Below are positions 32,633 through 45,176 of a stretch of DNA of 64,000 nucleotides, in pieces; within the stretch, counting starts at the first letter, position 1, and each line of letters begins with the position of its first letter. The translations under genes were made by a program, and so were the position numbers. The DNA is from Mortierella sp. BCC40632 (lineage: Eukaryota > Mortierellomycota > Mortierellomycetes > Mortierellales > Mortierellaceae). The stretch is taken from assembly GCA_011634665.1 (NCBI GenBank), contig WAEK01000006.1, forward strand, positions 2,231,001 through 2,295,000, given 5' to 3'. The notes below the pieces were generated by a model. The model was not told where the DNA came from, did no database searches, and saw only the letters and a list, made by a program, of their open reading frames with translations.

Positions 32633-33164
32633 GATGGCTCTGTGTTTGTGTGTGTGGTGGTTCTTTTTTAAAAGTGTAGTAAGACCGGAAAGGATCCTCA
32701 AAGGACTCTGCTTTCTGTTTGCCTCTCTCTTTTTTTTTTGTTTGGATCCTCACAAATCCGGTTCAGTTTTTTTTTTTTTTTAAAAAAAAAACGATATCAA
32801 AGGTAGATGTAGAGTAGGAGAGGAGGAGGAAGAAGCCCAACGCAGATACGAAAAAAAAAGAGAGAGATGGCGGGGAAAGAAGAGTGAGAGTGAAGAATCA
32901 AAAGGAGAAAGGAGAGAGAGATATAAAGTGCTGCGCACAGAGACCAATAACACAAGGTGTATTTGTGTGGATGATTGGAGAGCCTTTTGAAGGAGTTGAT
33001 GGAGAGAGCGAGAGGATGATTGATTTCTTTTGGAGAGAGAGTTCAGGCGAAGGCACAAGCACACCTGAATGCTTATTTTGTTCTGATTAGGAGTAAAAAA
33101 AAAAAAAAAAAAAATGCTGCGTTTTTGGGGAATGGGCGGATGATGAGTGGGGGCTCGAATGGAG

Positions 33165-33173
33165 CTTTTATAG
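33165..33173 (-). promoter_or_regulatory. TATA box upstream of TBP gene
   Basis: Minus strand reads CTATAAAAG, 535 bases before the TBP ATG and oriented towards it. A leader with an intron would be expected between them. Consensus match only. Confidence 0.45.
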
Positions 33174-33317
33174 GAATGAAGACAAGAGAAGAAAGAAGCA
33201 AAGGAGGCCACTGACGGAAGAAAATTCTCGTGAAAACGAAAGTAAGCCACGCACAAAAATTTTCATATACGTCACCGAAGGGTCCAAGTCGCAAGAGAAA
33301 AGAGAACCTTCCGCCAT

Positions 33318-35646
33318 TGCTGCTGGTCAGTTGCAAGTACTTTATATTTTCTCAACAAACCCTTGCAAACATTCTCTGCTGCAACGAGATCTCGGCGTTG
33401 GAACCTTTTGCGCTCTTGGCGGTAAAGCCTTCGCAGCCTGTGCCAGAAAGTCCATACACCCTGGGTATTTCTTTGATGTGTAAAACTCACTTTCCCTCAG
33501 CCGAGGGGTATTCTAATGACCTCGTCTTTACACTGGTCAAACGGATTGATAGTCAGTAGAGTGCAGAAAAAACTGCAATCAATAGTTATGCTTGGTTGGC
33601 GCCTACCTTGCATACAAAGATATCCAAAAAGGCTCCATAAAGAGATGCTAGTCCCGCGGTTGAAGAAAACTTTCCGAGTCCTACCTCAGTTGTTTCTCAA
33701 TTCAGCTACTTCTCGCTTGGCACCAATGGTACCTTCAATCATTCGCGACAGACTTTTAGTCATCACTTCATATTCATACTTCTTGGCAATTTTGTAACAG
33801 TATCAGGTTCATTTGAGTGTATCTAATCATCGTTGTTGTAAAATTTGTCCAGGTCAGGCAGACATCTGGCAGCATCCATGATGGATTTAGAGTCATATTC
33901 GTCTTGAATCAATGCTGTCGTATTTCATTGCTCATTCTTTTCTCCTCGAGCCATCGCCGAAGCTTGAAAGGAGGCTGATATGATGTTCGCTTTGGCGACA
34001 CTAGATTTAAAAAACGAGTTGGATTCCAATCCATCCCATGTCCTTTTGTTCGTCAAACTCTATCTCATGAGCGACTCTATGTTTGTGCCTGCCACCTCGA
34101 CAATCTTGTTTCCTACTCCCACCTCATTTTCGCTATCCTCTGCCATTTCGTTTTCGGCCCTCAGAATCCTTGCCTTCAGGTAGAATAGCGCACGTCTCAA
34201 CGATACATGCTTTACTCAAGTCGATCCCGAGATACTATAATCCATTGACTTTGTTCCACGGACAGCCCAAGAGCTTTTCGGTATCCTGAGCAGAACATGT
34301 AGCGCTTCGTATCAATGTTAAGAGTCCGTTAGTCCCTCCAGTGGACGATTTAATAGGATTGAGCATACGAGTATCACTATCGTATCTCCTCAGTCTGAAT
34401 GGAACCTCGTTATACATAGCCCTTCCTCTTGAGATCTCCGGGGTCAAAGGATACCCCCTCCCCCCGAGGCTAACAATGTGATTATCGGCCTACTGAAATG
34501 TCAATGACCTGATCGAAGGCTTGAACTCGACCTTTCCTTCCTGCCACGAGGTGAGCCCCCCTTTAGGAACTATTCGAGGTCAGGCGCATCACTACTTTTC
34601 TTGGTTCCTGTCCTGGAAGCCAATTTTGAGTCAGTGTGGACCGTGTAAACTCAATCGGTTTCTCGATTTCTTCAACTATTCCCTAGAGGAAGACAGACGT
34701 CATTTACTGTAAGACTGCTGAACCACGTAAACGACTCAAAGACAAAGACCTGTTTCTGTATATCGCGTATCAGAACCGTCGACAACGGGGCAAAGATCCT
34801 TGCTTTCTCTGTCGAGAAAGCTAAAATCATCATACTCGTTGAACTTTACCAAAAAAAAAAAAAAAAAGGCACATGTCAAACATCATATACCTTTTCCACA
34901 AAATCCGACAGTCTCGCCTCAAGTATGTCCTTTGGGCTGTGGCGAACTGTTTGGTAACTGATCTCACGAGCAAGGAAGGGCGAACTCTTTGGCATTAGGT
35001 GGTTTGAGGGGATTTAAAGGACCAGGCTTGAGCAACAGTCTAAGGACTTGGGAGTTGATTTATGAACACATCGATGACTACCTCGGCTTCTTTCTTTGTG
35101 TTTGAAAGACTCCCAGAGTTAAAAAATGTCATCAAAGAATAAATAGTAGGGTCCATAATGTCAACCCATCATTGGGGGGAGGTGGCAAAGGTATCCCAAG
35201 AGGGCTTGATCTTCTTGGCCGATCTATCGATCTAAGGCTGTATTCTCATTATTAGTCTTGAGTGCACCCTTGTCAAGAGTTACGGCTAGGCGTTACCACT
35301 CGAGTTCGTGCAACAATGTTTTTTTTTTTTTTACAATGCGTCGCTCAAGATCCTCAAAAGTATAGGCATGGTTTATCGATTCTTGTCGCGAACCATCCTG
35401 CCAGCGTAACGTTGCCTCCTTCTCTAAAGCTGGCTCCCCGTCGATAAAGAACACCAAACTGCTCTTATCACCTAGACGGACAATCACATCCTCCAACGCC
35501 TTGTGAGTGATGGATGGGTTGTCGATATGGCAGTAATATCGATTCTTATTCCAGAGCTGGAAGACAGAGAGCATGGCGGGCTAGGATGGCATTCTTTTCG
35601 GTAACTGTTTTTTCAGAATAACCAGCCATATACCTGGGATCTCCAT
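33318..35646 (-). pseudogene. decayed Fanzor (TnpB-like) nuclease with XPG-like N-terminus
   Basis: A broken gene spread over the three minus-strand frames. Pieces in order: at 35646 an XPG-type start (MEIPGIW) with an in-frame stop at 35581-35583; at 35574-35293 the XPG-like core with FFIDGEPALEKEATLRW, then a run of A that shifts the frame; decayed sequence to 34450; at 34447-34235 SSTGGTNGLLTLIRSATCS...LLGCPW; an in-frame stop (34235), then YLGIDLSKACIVETCAILPE, whose Asp codon at 34220-34222 fits the first RuvC Asp; TIGAKREVAE near 33705-33745; VGLGKFSS near 33640-33684; FYTSKKYPGC near 33470-33495, the zinc-finger start with one Cys lost; then RDLVAAENVC near 33370-33400, the last RuvC motif, after two Cys-to-Arg changes. 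Known: Fanzors are eukaryotic TnpB-like, RNA-guided nucleases carried on mobile elements. At least two stops and several frameshifts make this copy dead. Confidence 0.8.
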
Positions 35647-37358
35647 CAGTTAAATGCCTATGAGGGTGACAGATGGATAGTGGATAGGTAAGAAAGGAAA
35701 GTCTAAAAGCCTAAAGCAGGGTATACTTTTTTAACCCTCCAGACTTTGTTCAGCCATGTATCAGTTGACAACCAGAGTCTTGCCATACTCGCCTGACTAT
35801 ACCCCAGATGATTTGCTGTTTGGATCAAGTCTAGTGTCTCCAACGGACTTAACTAGAAGGGTCCCAGCCCGTGATCCCTCACGGGGCCTTTATTGCATCC
35901 AACTGGAGTCTTGGATGGTAAGGACTTGTGTTTTCATTATGCTGAATGGTACTAGAGTGTGTCGAGCTAAGACGCCCTTTCCCCCTTGCAATGGCAATAC
36001 ATGCCGCTGTGATTGCATCGCGAGCCCTGATCGCGTTGTGTGCCTTGAACGACCCGCACTCCTGGTTCAAACGTCTGAGATGACATTTGCTCATTTGTCA
36101 TCCTTACTACTCTATATCTCATATGCCGCATTTCATTTTCTTGCTTCCTCGACTTGCATGATCCTAATCCGAATAGCTCTGGTAGATTAAAAAAAAAATG
36201 GGTAATTGGAACAGGGGGAGAGGGCAGTATTGTGGGGAGTTCCTCTGCAATAACATCTTCTCTCCAGAGAGTGGGAAAAACCAAAACAAAAAAAAAAAAA
36301 AAAAAAAAAGGCGGTTCTTTATCAATAATGTAATCTATCGTTGTGAAGAGGGGGGGGGGCGGGCGATGGTTCTGGTGTAGAGTCTAACGCATTGACCATG
36401 CCAGATCAAGACGAACAAAAAAAAAGGGCTCGTGTGACAAAGACTTTTGCCATTACTCGGGTCATCCCACAGGACTCCACTCGGACAAAAAAAAAAAAAA
36501 AAAAAGGCGCGGGTAAGTGAGAAAGAGAAAGAAGCCAGCAATGTTTGCTGCTGAGTGTCTTCTTTGTTTCTAAGGTGACCTCTCTCCATTTCCCCTCCAT
36601 TTTCCGCGCCTTGACCTCATACCTGAAGGGAGGAGGAGGGAAGAGAGGAGAGAGAATAATATGCATGAATCGAGCCAAATGAACGGGATACAAAAGAATA
36701 GATACCTCTGGGTCTAGTCCTTGGGTTTCTGAGTGAGATATTTTTCTCTTTTGGGATACTTTGGTCGCGTGAGTGTAAAAAAGAAAATGAGAATGCATAG
36801 CAGTGTCTTTCTTCTCCTGTCCTCGCTAGAGCCAACGAAAAAGCGAGCGAGATGCGCTATTAAAAAATGCAACTCTATTCATCTCTTTTTCGGCACTGGC
36901 AGGGGAATGAAAGAAAGAAGAAAAAAAAATCACTTCTTTCTTTTCCTTCGTATTGGTGCAAATGTGTACAGTACTGTTTACATGCTAGTTGTTCTTTTTT
37001 GCTTGTCGGCTTGCTCCCACCCTTTTTGATACTTGCTTGAGCTCTGGTCCCTTCCCCCCTGGTCCTTCTTCTTTTTCCTAACACCAATTCTTATGAGCTT
37101 TTTTTTTTTTTTTTTTTTTTATATATACATTTATATGTAACTGCTGCTGCTGTTGTTTGTTGTGGTTGTGTGTTGTCACCATGTCCAACCTCGCAGCCAA
37201 GTATCTCTATTTTCATTCGTACAAGCACCTGTCATCCATTTTGAAAGAAAACCACTCATAACCCATACCGTGGCCCAGGCGATCCAATCTTCTGGATCAA
37301 TTGGCCTGACAAAGAGCGAATCCGTGAGCTCCTTACCATCCCCTCTTAGGCGAAGCGA

Positions 37359-37391
<33 letters not shown>

Positions 37392-37990
37392 TGAGCATAG
37401 GAGAGGGGGGAAAACAAAAAAGGTTCTTTCCCGGAAGAAACTCCTCGTCGCATCTGACTAGGAAGAGCAAGTAGAATTAATGAGTGAGTGGTGCCATGAG
37501 AGTGCAAAAGAGTAGAGTGAGCGCTCCCTTGGGCCGGAACAAGAGAAGGGAACAGGGGGAAAAAAAGAAGGGCACCGCCATGGGTATCTTTCTCAGGAAA
37601 AAAAAAAAAAAAAGAGAAAAAAAGAAAAGGAAAAAGAGAGTTCAAACAAAAATCTGATTTGACAAAGCGCAATGGTGCGCGTGCGCACGTTGCGATGATC
37701 GCATCCAACGATTGGCTCGTGGACGATAATTGAGCGTTCTACCCAAAAGAAGCCGTGTGCAGGCCAAATATGAGAATGAGTCCACACTCGCTTGCCCCCT
37801 CCTTCCTTCCTTCTTGGTGCTTGCTAGACGGTTCGATCCCTAGTGGACCAAATAGGGGAAAGAGAGAGAGAGAAAACGATGCTTCACGATAGTTTATCAT
37901 CGGACTTGTCCACATACCTCTTGGCGGTATCTCTTCCTTCCACTCTTTGTCCTCTTTCTTATGGACTGTGAACAAACTCGGCTGGAAAGT
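35647..37990. other. intergenic region with unresolved coding-like pieces
   Basis: 35650-36190 is AT-richer like the nuclease relic and may be its upstream element flank; both strands are open but show no family. From 36398 an ATG in good context opens MPDQDEQKKRARVTKTFAITRV on the plus strand, followed by possible exons near 36575-36640, 36702-36770 and 37260-37350 (the last reading GDPIFWINWPDKERIRELL then stop), but the opposite strand is open in the same places and A/T homopolymers hide the junctions. I do not call a gene. Confidence 0.35.
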
Positions 37991-38197
37991 TTACTTTCTT
38001 TCGACGAATTCGTTCCTGAAAAAAAAAAAGGGCGTGTAAACGCCTCCAATCGCCGTTTGGGCAAAGATGAAGAGATCCCGTCGGCTGAAAGAAAGAGAGA
38101 AACCGAGGGCGAGGTTCAGTCGGGAGCATACTCTCTTCCATAGATTGCTCTAGTGAGCTTGTTGGTTTCTCTCAAATAGTTCAAGGCCCGGTTAGCT
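37991..38197 (-). CDS. 3' exons of a small hydrophobic protein, 5' end unknown
   Basis: Two exons, 38197-38132 and 38084-37991, joined over a 47-base intron with canonical ends (GTATGC ... ACTGAAC ... TTTCTTTCAG). The product fragment reads ANRALNYLRETNKLTRAIYG then RDRRDLFIFAQTAIGGVYTP, an aromatic run and NEFVERK, stop. Codon choice resembles that of the firm genes. An acceptor (CCCCGCAG) precedes the first exon, so at least one upstream exon is missing; none could be fixed between 38198 and 38780. The plus strand is also open over 37961-38143, so strand is not certain. No family recognised. Confidence 0.35.
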
Positions 38198-39029
38198 CTG
38201 CGGGGAGTGAGAGAAGGGGTAGGCAACAATGCAGGAAAGAGTCATGGGAGAAGGCAGGGCGCCGGTGAAGCAAACAAGTGCTCGCGAGTTTTGGGTGAGT
38301 GAGCCGCTGCAAAGGCCAGCAGGATATGAAGAAACCACACAGGACAGAGATGGCGTCTAGGGTCGCCCGATGATTGGGTTGCCTTAATGGCCAATATTGG
38401 GCGTCTCTGGGCGAGGCCTGAGGGACGGAGAGACGTTGGCGGGGAGAAGGTCCAGGCAAGCAACCAAGTGAACAGGACGGACCACCAGGGGAGGGGAGAG
38501 GGGGAGGAGGGACGCGTGTGCCTGAGTGTGCCTGACTGGGGCGTTCGATTGGGGAGTCCATCGCTCTCTGCTGTCCGTCACACACACAGAATGTCTTTGA
38601 TGGGTCCATTTGGCTGACCCACGCCACATCGAATAGTAACTTTCTTGAACGGCCGCCGTTGTCTGCTCTCTCTCTCTCTTTTCTCTCTTTTCTCTTCTCT
38701 TTCTCCTCTTTTTGATCGCCTACTCGTCCCGCCGACCTTCTCTCCTCCTCTCCCCCACCCCCCTCCACCCCTGCACACACCCACTCTCCCCCTTTTCCTC
38801 CCTCATCCTCCTTTGGACAAGCCCTGCTTGTTTGTCACACCTAGCATCCGCTTTGTGGTGAGTAAGCTTGTCCTCTTCCAAAAGACAGATCCGAGTGCCA
38901 GGACATCTCTACTGCAAAGCCCAACTCACTGACCTGTTGACCTTGCTTTCTCCCTCAACAACAACAGACAAAGGACACACTCACCCCTACCTTCTGTCAC
39001 CCCTTTGTCCTCCTCTTTATATTGTTCAA
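38198..39029. other. divergent region and leader of the PH/LRR gene
   Basis: GC-rich to 38600, then CT-rich. No ATG on the plus strand between about 38604 and the start codon at 39030, which suits a leader of up to 400 bases. No supported gene. Confidence 0.5.
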
Positions 39030-42000
39030 ATGAGCGCAGCCAGTTCTTCCCCAGGCGTCCGCTCGCCCCAGACGTTCAAGCCCAGCAATGGCAGTACACC
39101 CAACTCGGACGAAATCTTGAGCAGCGGCGGAAGCATCGCAAGCAGCAATGGCAGCAACACGATACCACTGCGACCTCCACGTCAACAACGACAACGATCC
39201 GAGACGACCTCTTCGCCCTTGCTCTCTGGCTCTCATTATTACCAGCAATATCACAACGGCCCTGGTCATCATGAGTCGTTTTATTCTCCTTCTACCCATT
39301 CACAACAATCGCCTCGACCTTCTCCTCGGTCTACACCCAATGGCTTTGGCGCACCTCCTCAGATCCCACCACCACCTTCCCCTATGACCTTTCAGTTACC
39401 TCCATCAGCCTTGTCCATCTCTGCACGCGAGGATTCTCTCCGTTCAGGCTCAATTCCGTTGCATCCCTCGACGACGACGACACATTATCAGCAAGGCAGC
39501 CATACTTCCTCTCCAACATCACATCGATCCCCACATATGTCGCCTGGTTTATCATCGAGTGGGAACCTTCCAGCGATGCCTCCATTGTCATTGCCAGATT
39601 CGTTTCTGGAGGATCAGGAAGGATATGCGGGCTATTATACATCGGACGTAGGAATTCTTGCCAGTCCAACCCTCCACTCAAACTCTAGTCAGAACCAAAT
39701 GTTAATGGTACAAGGAAGTAGACAACAACAACAACAGCAGCAGCATCATCATCATCATCAACAGCAACAGCAACAAATGTATGGGTATCAGCAACCATCC
39801 TCATCTGACTTGACGAGACAAGGAGCACGAAGTGGAGCGAGTGGCCAGATATTCTTGCCCTCGCCTCATCTAACGCCTTCGGCATCACCGCTCTCGATCG
39901 ACTTTCCGTCTTTGTCTCTTGGTAAGGAAAGGAGAGAGAGAGAGGTGTGCGTGTGTGTGTGTATGTTTGTATGTTTGTGAATGTGTGCATTCGAGATCTT
40001 TTTTGGCCCTTGGAAAAAGGGGGGGGGAGGTGCACACGGACAGGAACGGATGATGGAGGGGAAAAAAAAGCAATAAGGCAAGGGCCGGGTGAGCAGGTCC
40101 GTTGGATGCATGAGACACCCACACGTGTGCGTGGAGTCGGTAACGAAGCATCGGTTCATAGAAACATCGAACATGGGTGAAAGAGAAAGAGTGAGAGTGA
40201 GAATGGGGAGAGTGATTGAGTGAGAGTCAGAGAGAGAAAAGTTGAAGAGAAGGTGAGAAGGTGAGAATGAGAGAACGAGCAAAAGGGTCAAAAAGAGCCT
40301 CTCAGACTCACAGCTGCCCAAACGTGGCCCTGATTTGTCTGTAACACAGCCGCTGGTTGGCTAGAGGGTGTGCCCTGGAAGGTTGCTGCGACTGAGCAGC
40401 CGAAGGGTTGGTGGACACAGCAGGTCAAGGTCTTTTGCTCTCTCTCTTTCTCCCGCTCTCTCTCTCCCTCTCTCTCCCTCTCTTTCTCTTTCTCTCTCCT
40501 GGCACTGGCCCTTTGTCTTTTTTGTCGCCTTTCGTCTTTCGCCTTTCGACCGCAGCAGGTCCATGCCTTACTCGTGGCTCGCCTAAAATAAAGAGGCAGG
40601 GCGAGATCAAGACATCCCTTACCAATAGCACTGCCATCCACCATGCAATCATAAAAGGGAGTGAGGTTAAAAAGGAGGCGGTCCAAGTCATCCACCTCTT
40701 TTCCACGCGGAAATGCTTCATCGATTACAGTAGATTACGCTTTATTTTGCTCTCACAGGGGCTCGACGATCTCAAAAAAGAAAATTACCATCTCTTTACT
40801 CGCTAACCATGGAAACGCCTCCACCTTCTCGCCCTATTTCTCTTTTTGATCCAGACCCTCGCCGCCAGAATAACCCAACCATCTCGAGTGGTCCCATCAC
40901 GCCGAACGGAACTACCAATGGTACCTCGAGTGGCATTCGCGATCGAGCCTTTTCTCTGTCGACCATCTCTACGGATGATTCAGTGACCAGTCGAAACTCG
41001 TTAGCACCTCGAGCTCATTCGGATACGATCTCGGCTTATCCAGAGGGGTTTTACCAGGGTCAACCCCATGTCCCTATCGAATCGTTCTTGATGCCAACTC
41101 AGGAACAGTACCCTCTCGACTCGTTGATCCTCCATGGTGGCACCGCCGTCCATTCGGAGGGAGGACTCTTCAAGAAGGATGCCAAGGAATACTTGATGTT
41201 GACCAACTCGAGCCTGCTCAAATACAAGACCATGGAGAAGGCCTCCAAAGTCTTTGGCAATCAATCTGTCTGGTCCTCCTCTTCGGGGCATCAAATGTTG
41301 ACCCCTCAGCAAACGAGCGCCATCACCAAGGACCATCGACTCTTATCCCTCAACTCGATTGTCGGTGTCCATGCGTTGCATCCTGTCGGTGGGGATGTCC
41401 AAGTGATGATTGAATACCTTGTCTCGATCTCTTCTCAACCCGCGACCATGCATTTCACGCCACCTGCAGATCAGTTGACAGGTTGGCTTCAAGAACTACG
41501 TCAAGGATGCAACCACCATGCCTCCCAGGCTGCATTGATTGCCAAGGGAACACGACAACGTCAATGGATCCAGGACAAGATGTTGGACGACTATATCTCT
41601 CTCCCTGCAAACGTGGCCGAGAACCATCCGACGGCCTTGGCAGCAGGAGGTATGTGGAGGGCCTATTTCAAATCTCAAAAGATCAAGGGAGTCCCCGTCC
41701 TTGAGAATGGTGCCAACACGGATGTAAAGGTCCCCCTGGAGGGCAAGGTGGTGGTGATTGCGATCGGCAACTCGTTTGTCCATATCTTGCCGCACAATCT
41801 CGGCAATGGAAGTGCCAAGGACGATATGAAGGATGAGCGGACAATCCTTCAGTACCCAATCCTGACCATCCGGAGTATCGTCTACAAGGAAAAGGATGAC
41901 ACGTTCACGATGAGCTTTGGAACCACACTCCGACAGAGAACCGTTCAGATGACATTTGCCTCTGCAAGGGCAAGAGAGATCATTATCGCACTTCGAGCCC

Positions 42001-44156
42001 GTGTCGAAAGTCTTCGATGGTTGTATCCACTGGGTCGTAAGGGTATTGATCTCACCTTGTCCGAGACTCTTTCTCGACCTATCCCTGTCCCCTCCAAGGA
42101 ATACCTTCCAGATCTTGGGTTTGAGGATTTGTTGCGGGCAGAATGCTCTGCCATGAATGTGGATCGCAAGGTTTTTAATAATGTACTTGTGGAAGGGTTT
42201 GTGATTACAATCGACAAGCCTGGGGAGTCCAACAGTGCTGCTAATGTGAGTGCCAGTACCCCTACAAGTCCTACCTCGGCCACTGCTCCCTCGGGTAAAA
42301 GGGATTATACTGTGGACGAGATGAAGGTCCTGTTGCGTGCACTCCGATTCAACACAACGTTCAAGGAAATCAGCTTTAGTGAAATCTCATTCCTCAACCT
42401 TCAGAAATCCAGGACACTCAAGGATGGTACCCTTCGATATGGACTTCGATTGGATCAAGAGTTTTATGAGTTGATCATGGGCAACCCTCAGATCAGGGTA
42501 TTAAATCTTCGGAATTGTAGACTGGAGACGAGCACGGTCGGAAGTATTGGACGCGCAATCCGGGATGGATATCCTGCAGGCTTAAGACTCGAGGTTTTGG
42601 ATCTCTATGGCAACCATGCCTCGGATGGAGCCGATGTGATGACCTTGGCCAAGGGTATTGTCAAGCATGCTGGAACACTTCATCGATTGGATGTAGGCAA
42701 CTGTCAAATCACGGGCGATGGAATCAATCAAATCATGCATGCCTTTGTCGCCAACCCAGATGTGGCCTCTCATACACTCGAGTTTTTCGGTATCCATGCC
42801 AATCCCGAGAGCAAGGTGAATTCGTTCATCCTGGACATGTTTTTGAAACATTCGATGCGATTGGAGGTATTGAGTCTTTCGGATTTGACCTCTTGGAGCA
42901 AGTCCCCCATCTTGATGGCCGAGACCTTGGCCAAGTGTGGCGGAACCTTGAAACGATTGGATTTGAGTGGTATGGCTCTTCACCCGACGACATTGGATCA
43001 ACTTGTATCTTGGCTTTCGACTCCTGGATGCGAGTCCCTAGAACAGATCAAGATCGAGGGGTGTGGTATGGATGGAGGACAGTTTGCGAATCTCTTGGAG
43101 GCCATTGGTCAAGGAGGTAATCTGAACATTGAAGTCTTGGCCGGTAGAAACCTCTTGTCGGATGGAAGTGATCTCACACAAGGATTAGTGAGTATCTTGG
43201 CTGCGGGCGAAACCACGACGTCGCTTGGATTCCGTCAGACCTGTTGGAGTGAACCAGCCTTGCGTCAATTGTTTGTGGCATTGAGTCAGAACTATAGTTT
43301 GAAAAAGTTGGATCTGAGTTCAGTTTCGTTGGCATCGGGTCGGGATCCAGATGTGGAGACTTGCAAGTTGTTGGGTCATATGTTGAGCTCGCCTGCGAGT
43401 CGATTGGAGGAGCTTAATTTGCAAGGAGAGGAAACGGCCGAGTTGACGTCAAGGATGGGTCGGAATTTGTGGCGATCGTTTGAAGGGTTGGGGCATAGTC
43501 GGTATCTCTCTCGGTTGGATCTGAGACGCAACCGATTCAAGGATGAGGGTGCGCTTGCACTTGCAGAGGCGCTTCGAGTGAACCAGAGTCTGACATGGTT
43601 GGATATGGATGAGAACGACGTAAGTGTTTTTTTTTGTCTTTTGTTCGTGGTTGTGTAGTTGTGAAGTCTCAGTTCAAAGACTCAACTTGCAAATACTCTT
43701 CCTCTCTTCTTTTTTGGATTACAGGTAACAACGGAAGGATTCAATGCCATTTTGTCGGCATTCCACCAGGGAGGAACAGATCAAGTCCCGACCAGCAGCC
43801 GATACTACAACAGTACACTCGCCTGTTTTGTACTGCCTATCAAAGATACGGAGAAACAAACTCATGATCTGAAGGAAAGCATGCTCGAGACCTACAAGAC
43901 CGAGCAAGAGATTCGATTCCTCTTGGGCAACTCTACAGGCAAGGATTCGCGTGAATGGAAAGAACGTCTTGCTCAGGTGATCCGGACACGGAACCAGAGT
44001 GCGGATGCAATTACTCGACTGGATCGAGCGATTCAAGGGATTGCAGGAGCAGTGGATCGAAACAAGGCCGCCATGGATGCTGTCCTTCGTGACCGTGAAC
44101 GTCGGCGAGAACGAGATCGTGAACACGAGCAGTTCCTGCGTGAACATCGACGCTAA
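39030..44156 (+). CDS. PH-domain and leucine-rich-repeat protein
   Basis: Three exons: 39030-39921, 40759-43619, 43725-44156; 1394 residues. Junctions restore SLSLG|ARRSQKRK and DMDEND|VTTEGFNA. Residues 1-300 are Ser/Pro/Gln-rich with a Q/H run, then Ser-rich to ~410. A PH-like fold is suggested at about 415-545 (GGLFKKDAKEYLMLTNSSLLKYK ... ending in a C-terminal helix with Trp, LTGWLQELRQG), and a second PH-like region at about 590-700. RNI-type leucine-rich repeats run from ~873 to ~1260 (IRVLNLRNCRLE, LEVLDLYGNHASD, LHRLDVGNCQITGDG, LSRLDLRRNRFKDEG, LTWLDMDEND). The C-terminus (about 1300-1394) is a charged coiled coil. This order recalls scaffold proteins such as CARMIL, which act at membrane and actin, and fungal PH-LRR proteins; function here is inferred only. 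Confidence 0.88.
39922..40758 (+). other. 837-base intron 1 of the PH/LRR gene
   Basis: Donor GTAAGG, acceptor CTCACAG. Holds GA-rich sequence at its 5' part (40180-40260) and a pyrimidine (CT)n block at 40438-40498. Confidence 0.85.
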
Positions 44157-44603
44157 TGAAATATTTTGAGGCAGTTTTTTCTTAATTTTTTTTTTTTACA
44201 CTTTTTACGTTTTCTCTCTCACTTGCACACGAACATTCCAGACATCATATCCTTTCTCTCTTCCCCCATCCCTATCCCTCTCTCTCTCTCATTCTACTCT
44301 TCATCATTCTCTCCTTTGAACTAAACTGCTCCCAGCAACAAGTCCATGACCCCTTCCATTATAAATTATATATCCACTCCTCTCATGCCAATCAATTCCT
44401 TCACTTTCTTTGCACTAATAAACATGCCACACTCTTCTCTCTTTCTTTCGTTCCTTCCTTCAGTCTTTATTTGGTGTTTCTCTTTTTTTCTTTTCTTTTC
44501 CGGAATCTGAGAGCCACACTCACTGGATTCATTTCCATTATCTACTTCTTTTCTAACTGACACGGCTTGGCAAGAGCACCGTCAGAATAATCTATTCCTT
44601 CAT

Positions 44604-45130
44604 TTACAAATGAGAAGAAATAGAAGCCGAGGTAGATTCAAGTCCAAGATCCTTTTCCGTAATGTTATAAAATCGACTCGCATTTTCCCACAAGATTCGC
44701 TCCAATGCCTTGTCCGTGTCAAGGTTTCTCCGTTGACCTCTTTCCTCTTCAGTGATCTCAGGTGGCACAATAGTCGCGCCTCCATCTCCATCCACGACAC
44801 TAATCAGATTGGCGAGTTCACGACACCAATCGTAGGGAATGTTGGGCCAATCCGTTCCATAGAGGACTCGATCGCTATGTTTCAGCAACAAATTCCGAAG
44901 GAACTCGAGTGTATTCAGGTTATCCGTGGGTGAATGAAGGAATGCTCCCATGGCAATGGTGGTATCCAGGTAAAGGTTGGGGTATCGATCCAGCAGATCA
45001 AAAAACTCTTGGTACTGGTTCAAAAAAAAAAAAAAAAAAAAAGAAAAAATTACAAATGATATGCATGAGGTATGAAAGAGAGTACAAGGAGTGTTAGTTT
45101 TCATGCAGGGGTTTGCGCCCTGGCAGCACT

Positions 45131-45176
<46 letters not shown>

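Noticed and set aside
35756..36190. 144-codon plus-strand open frame beside the nuclease relic
   Set aside because: No motif, and the opposite strand is also open; more likely flank or remains of the element.
37820..37860. tRNA-like T-arm GGTTCGATCCCTAG
   Set aside because: The flanking bases do not pair into a T stem, and no anticodon or D arm is found upstream.
38185..38215. Box-A-like GGTTAGCTCTGCGG
   Set aside because: No matching box B or cloverleaf follows; the bases are better explained as a splice acceptor on the minus strand.
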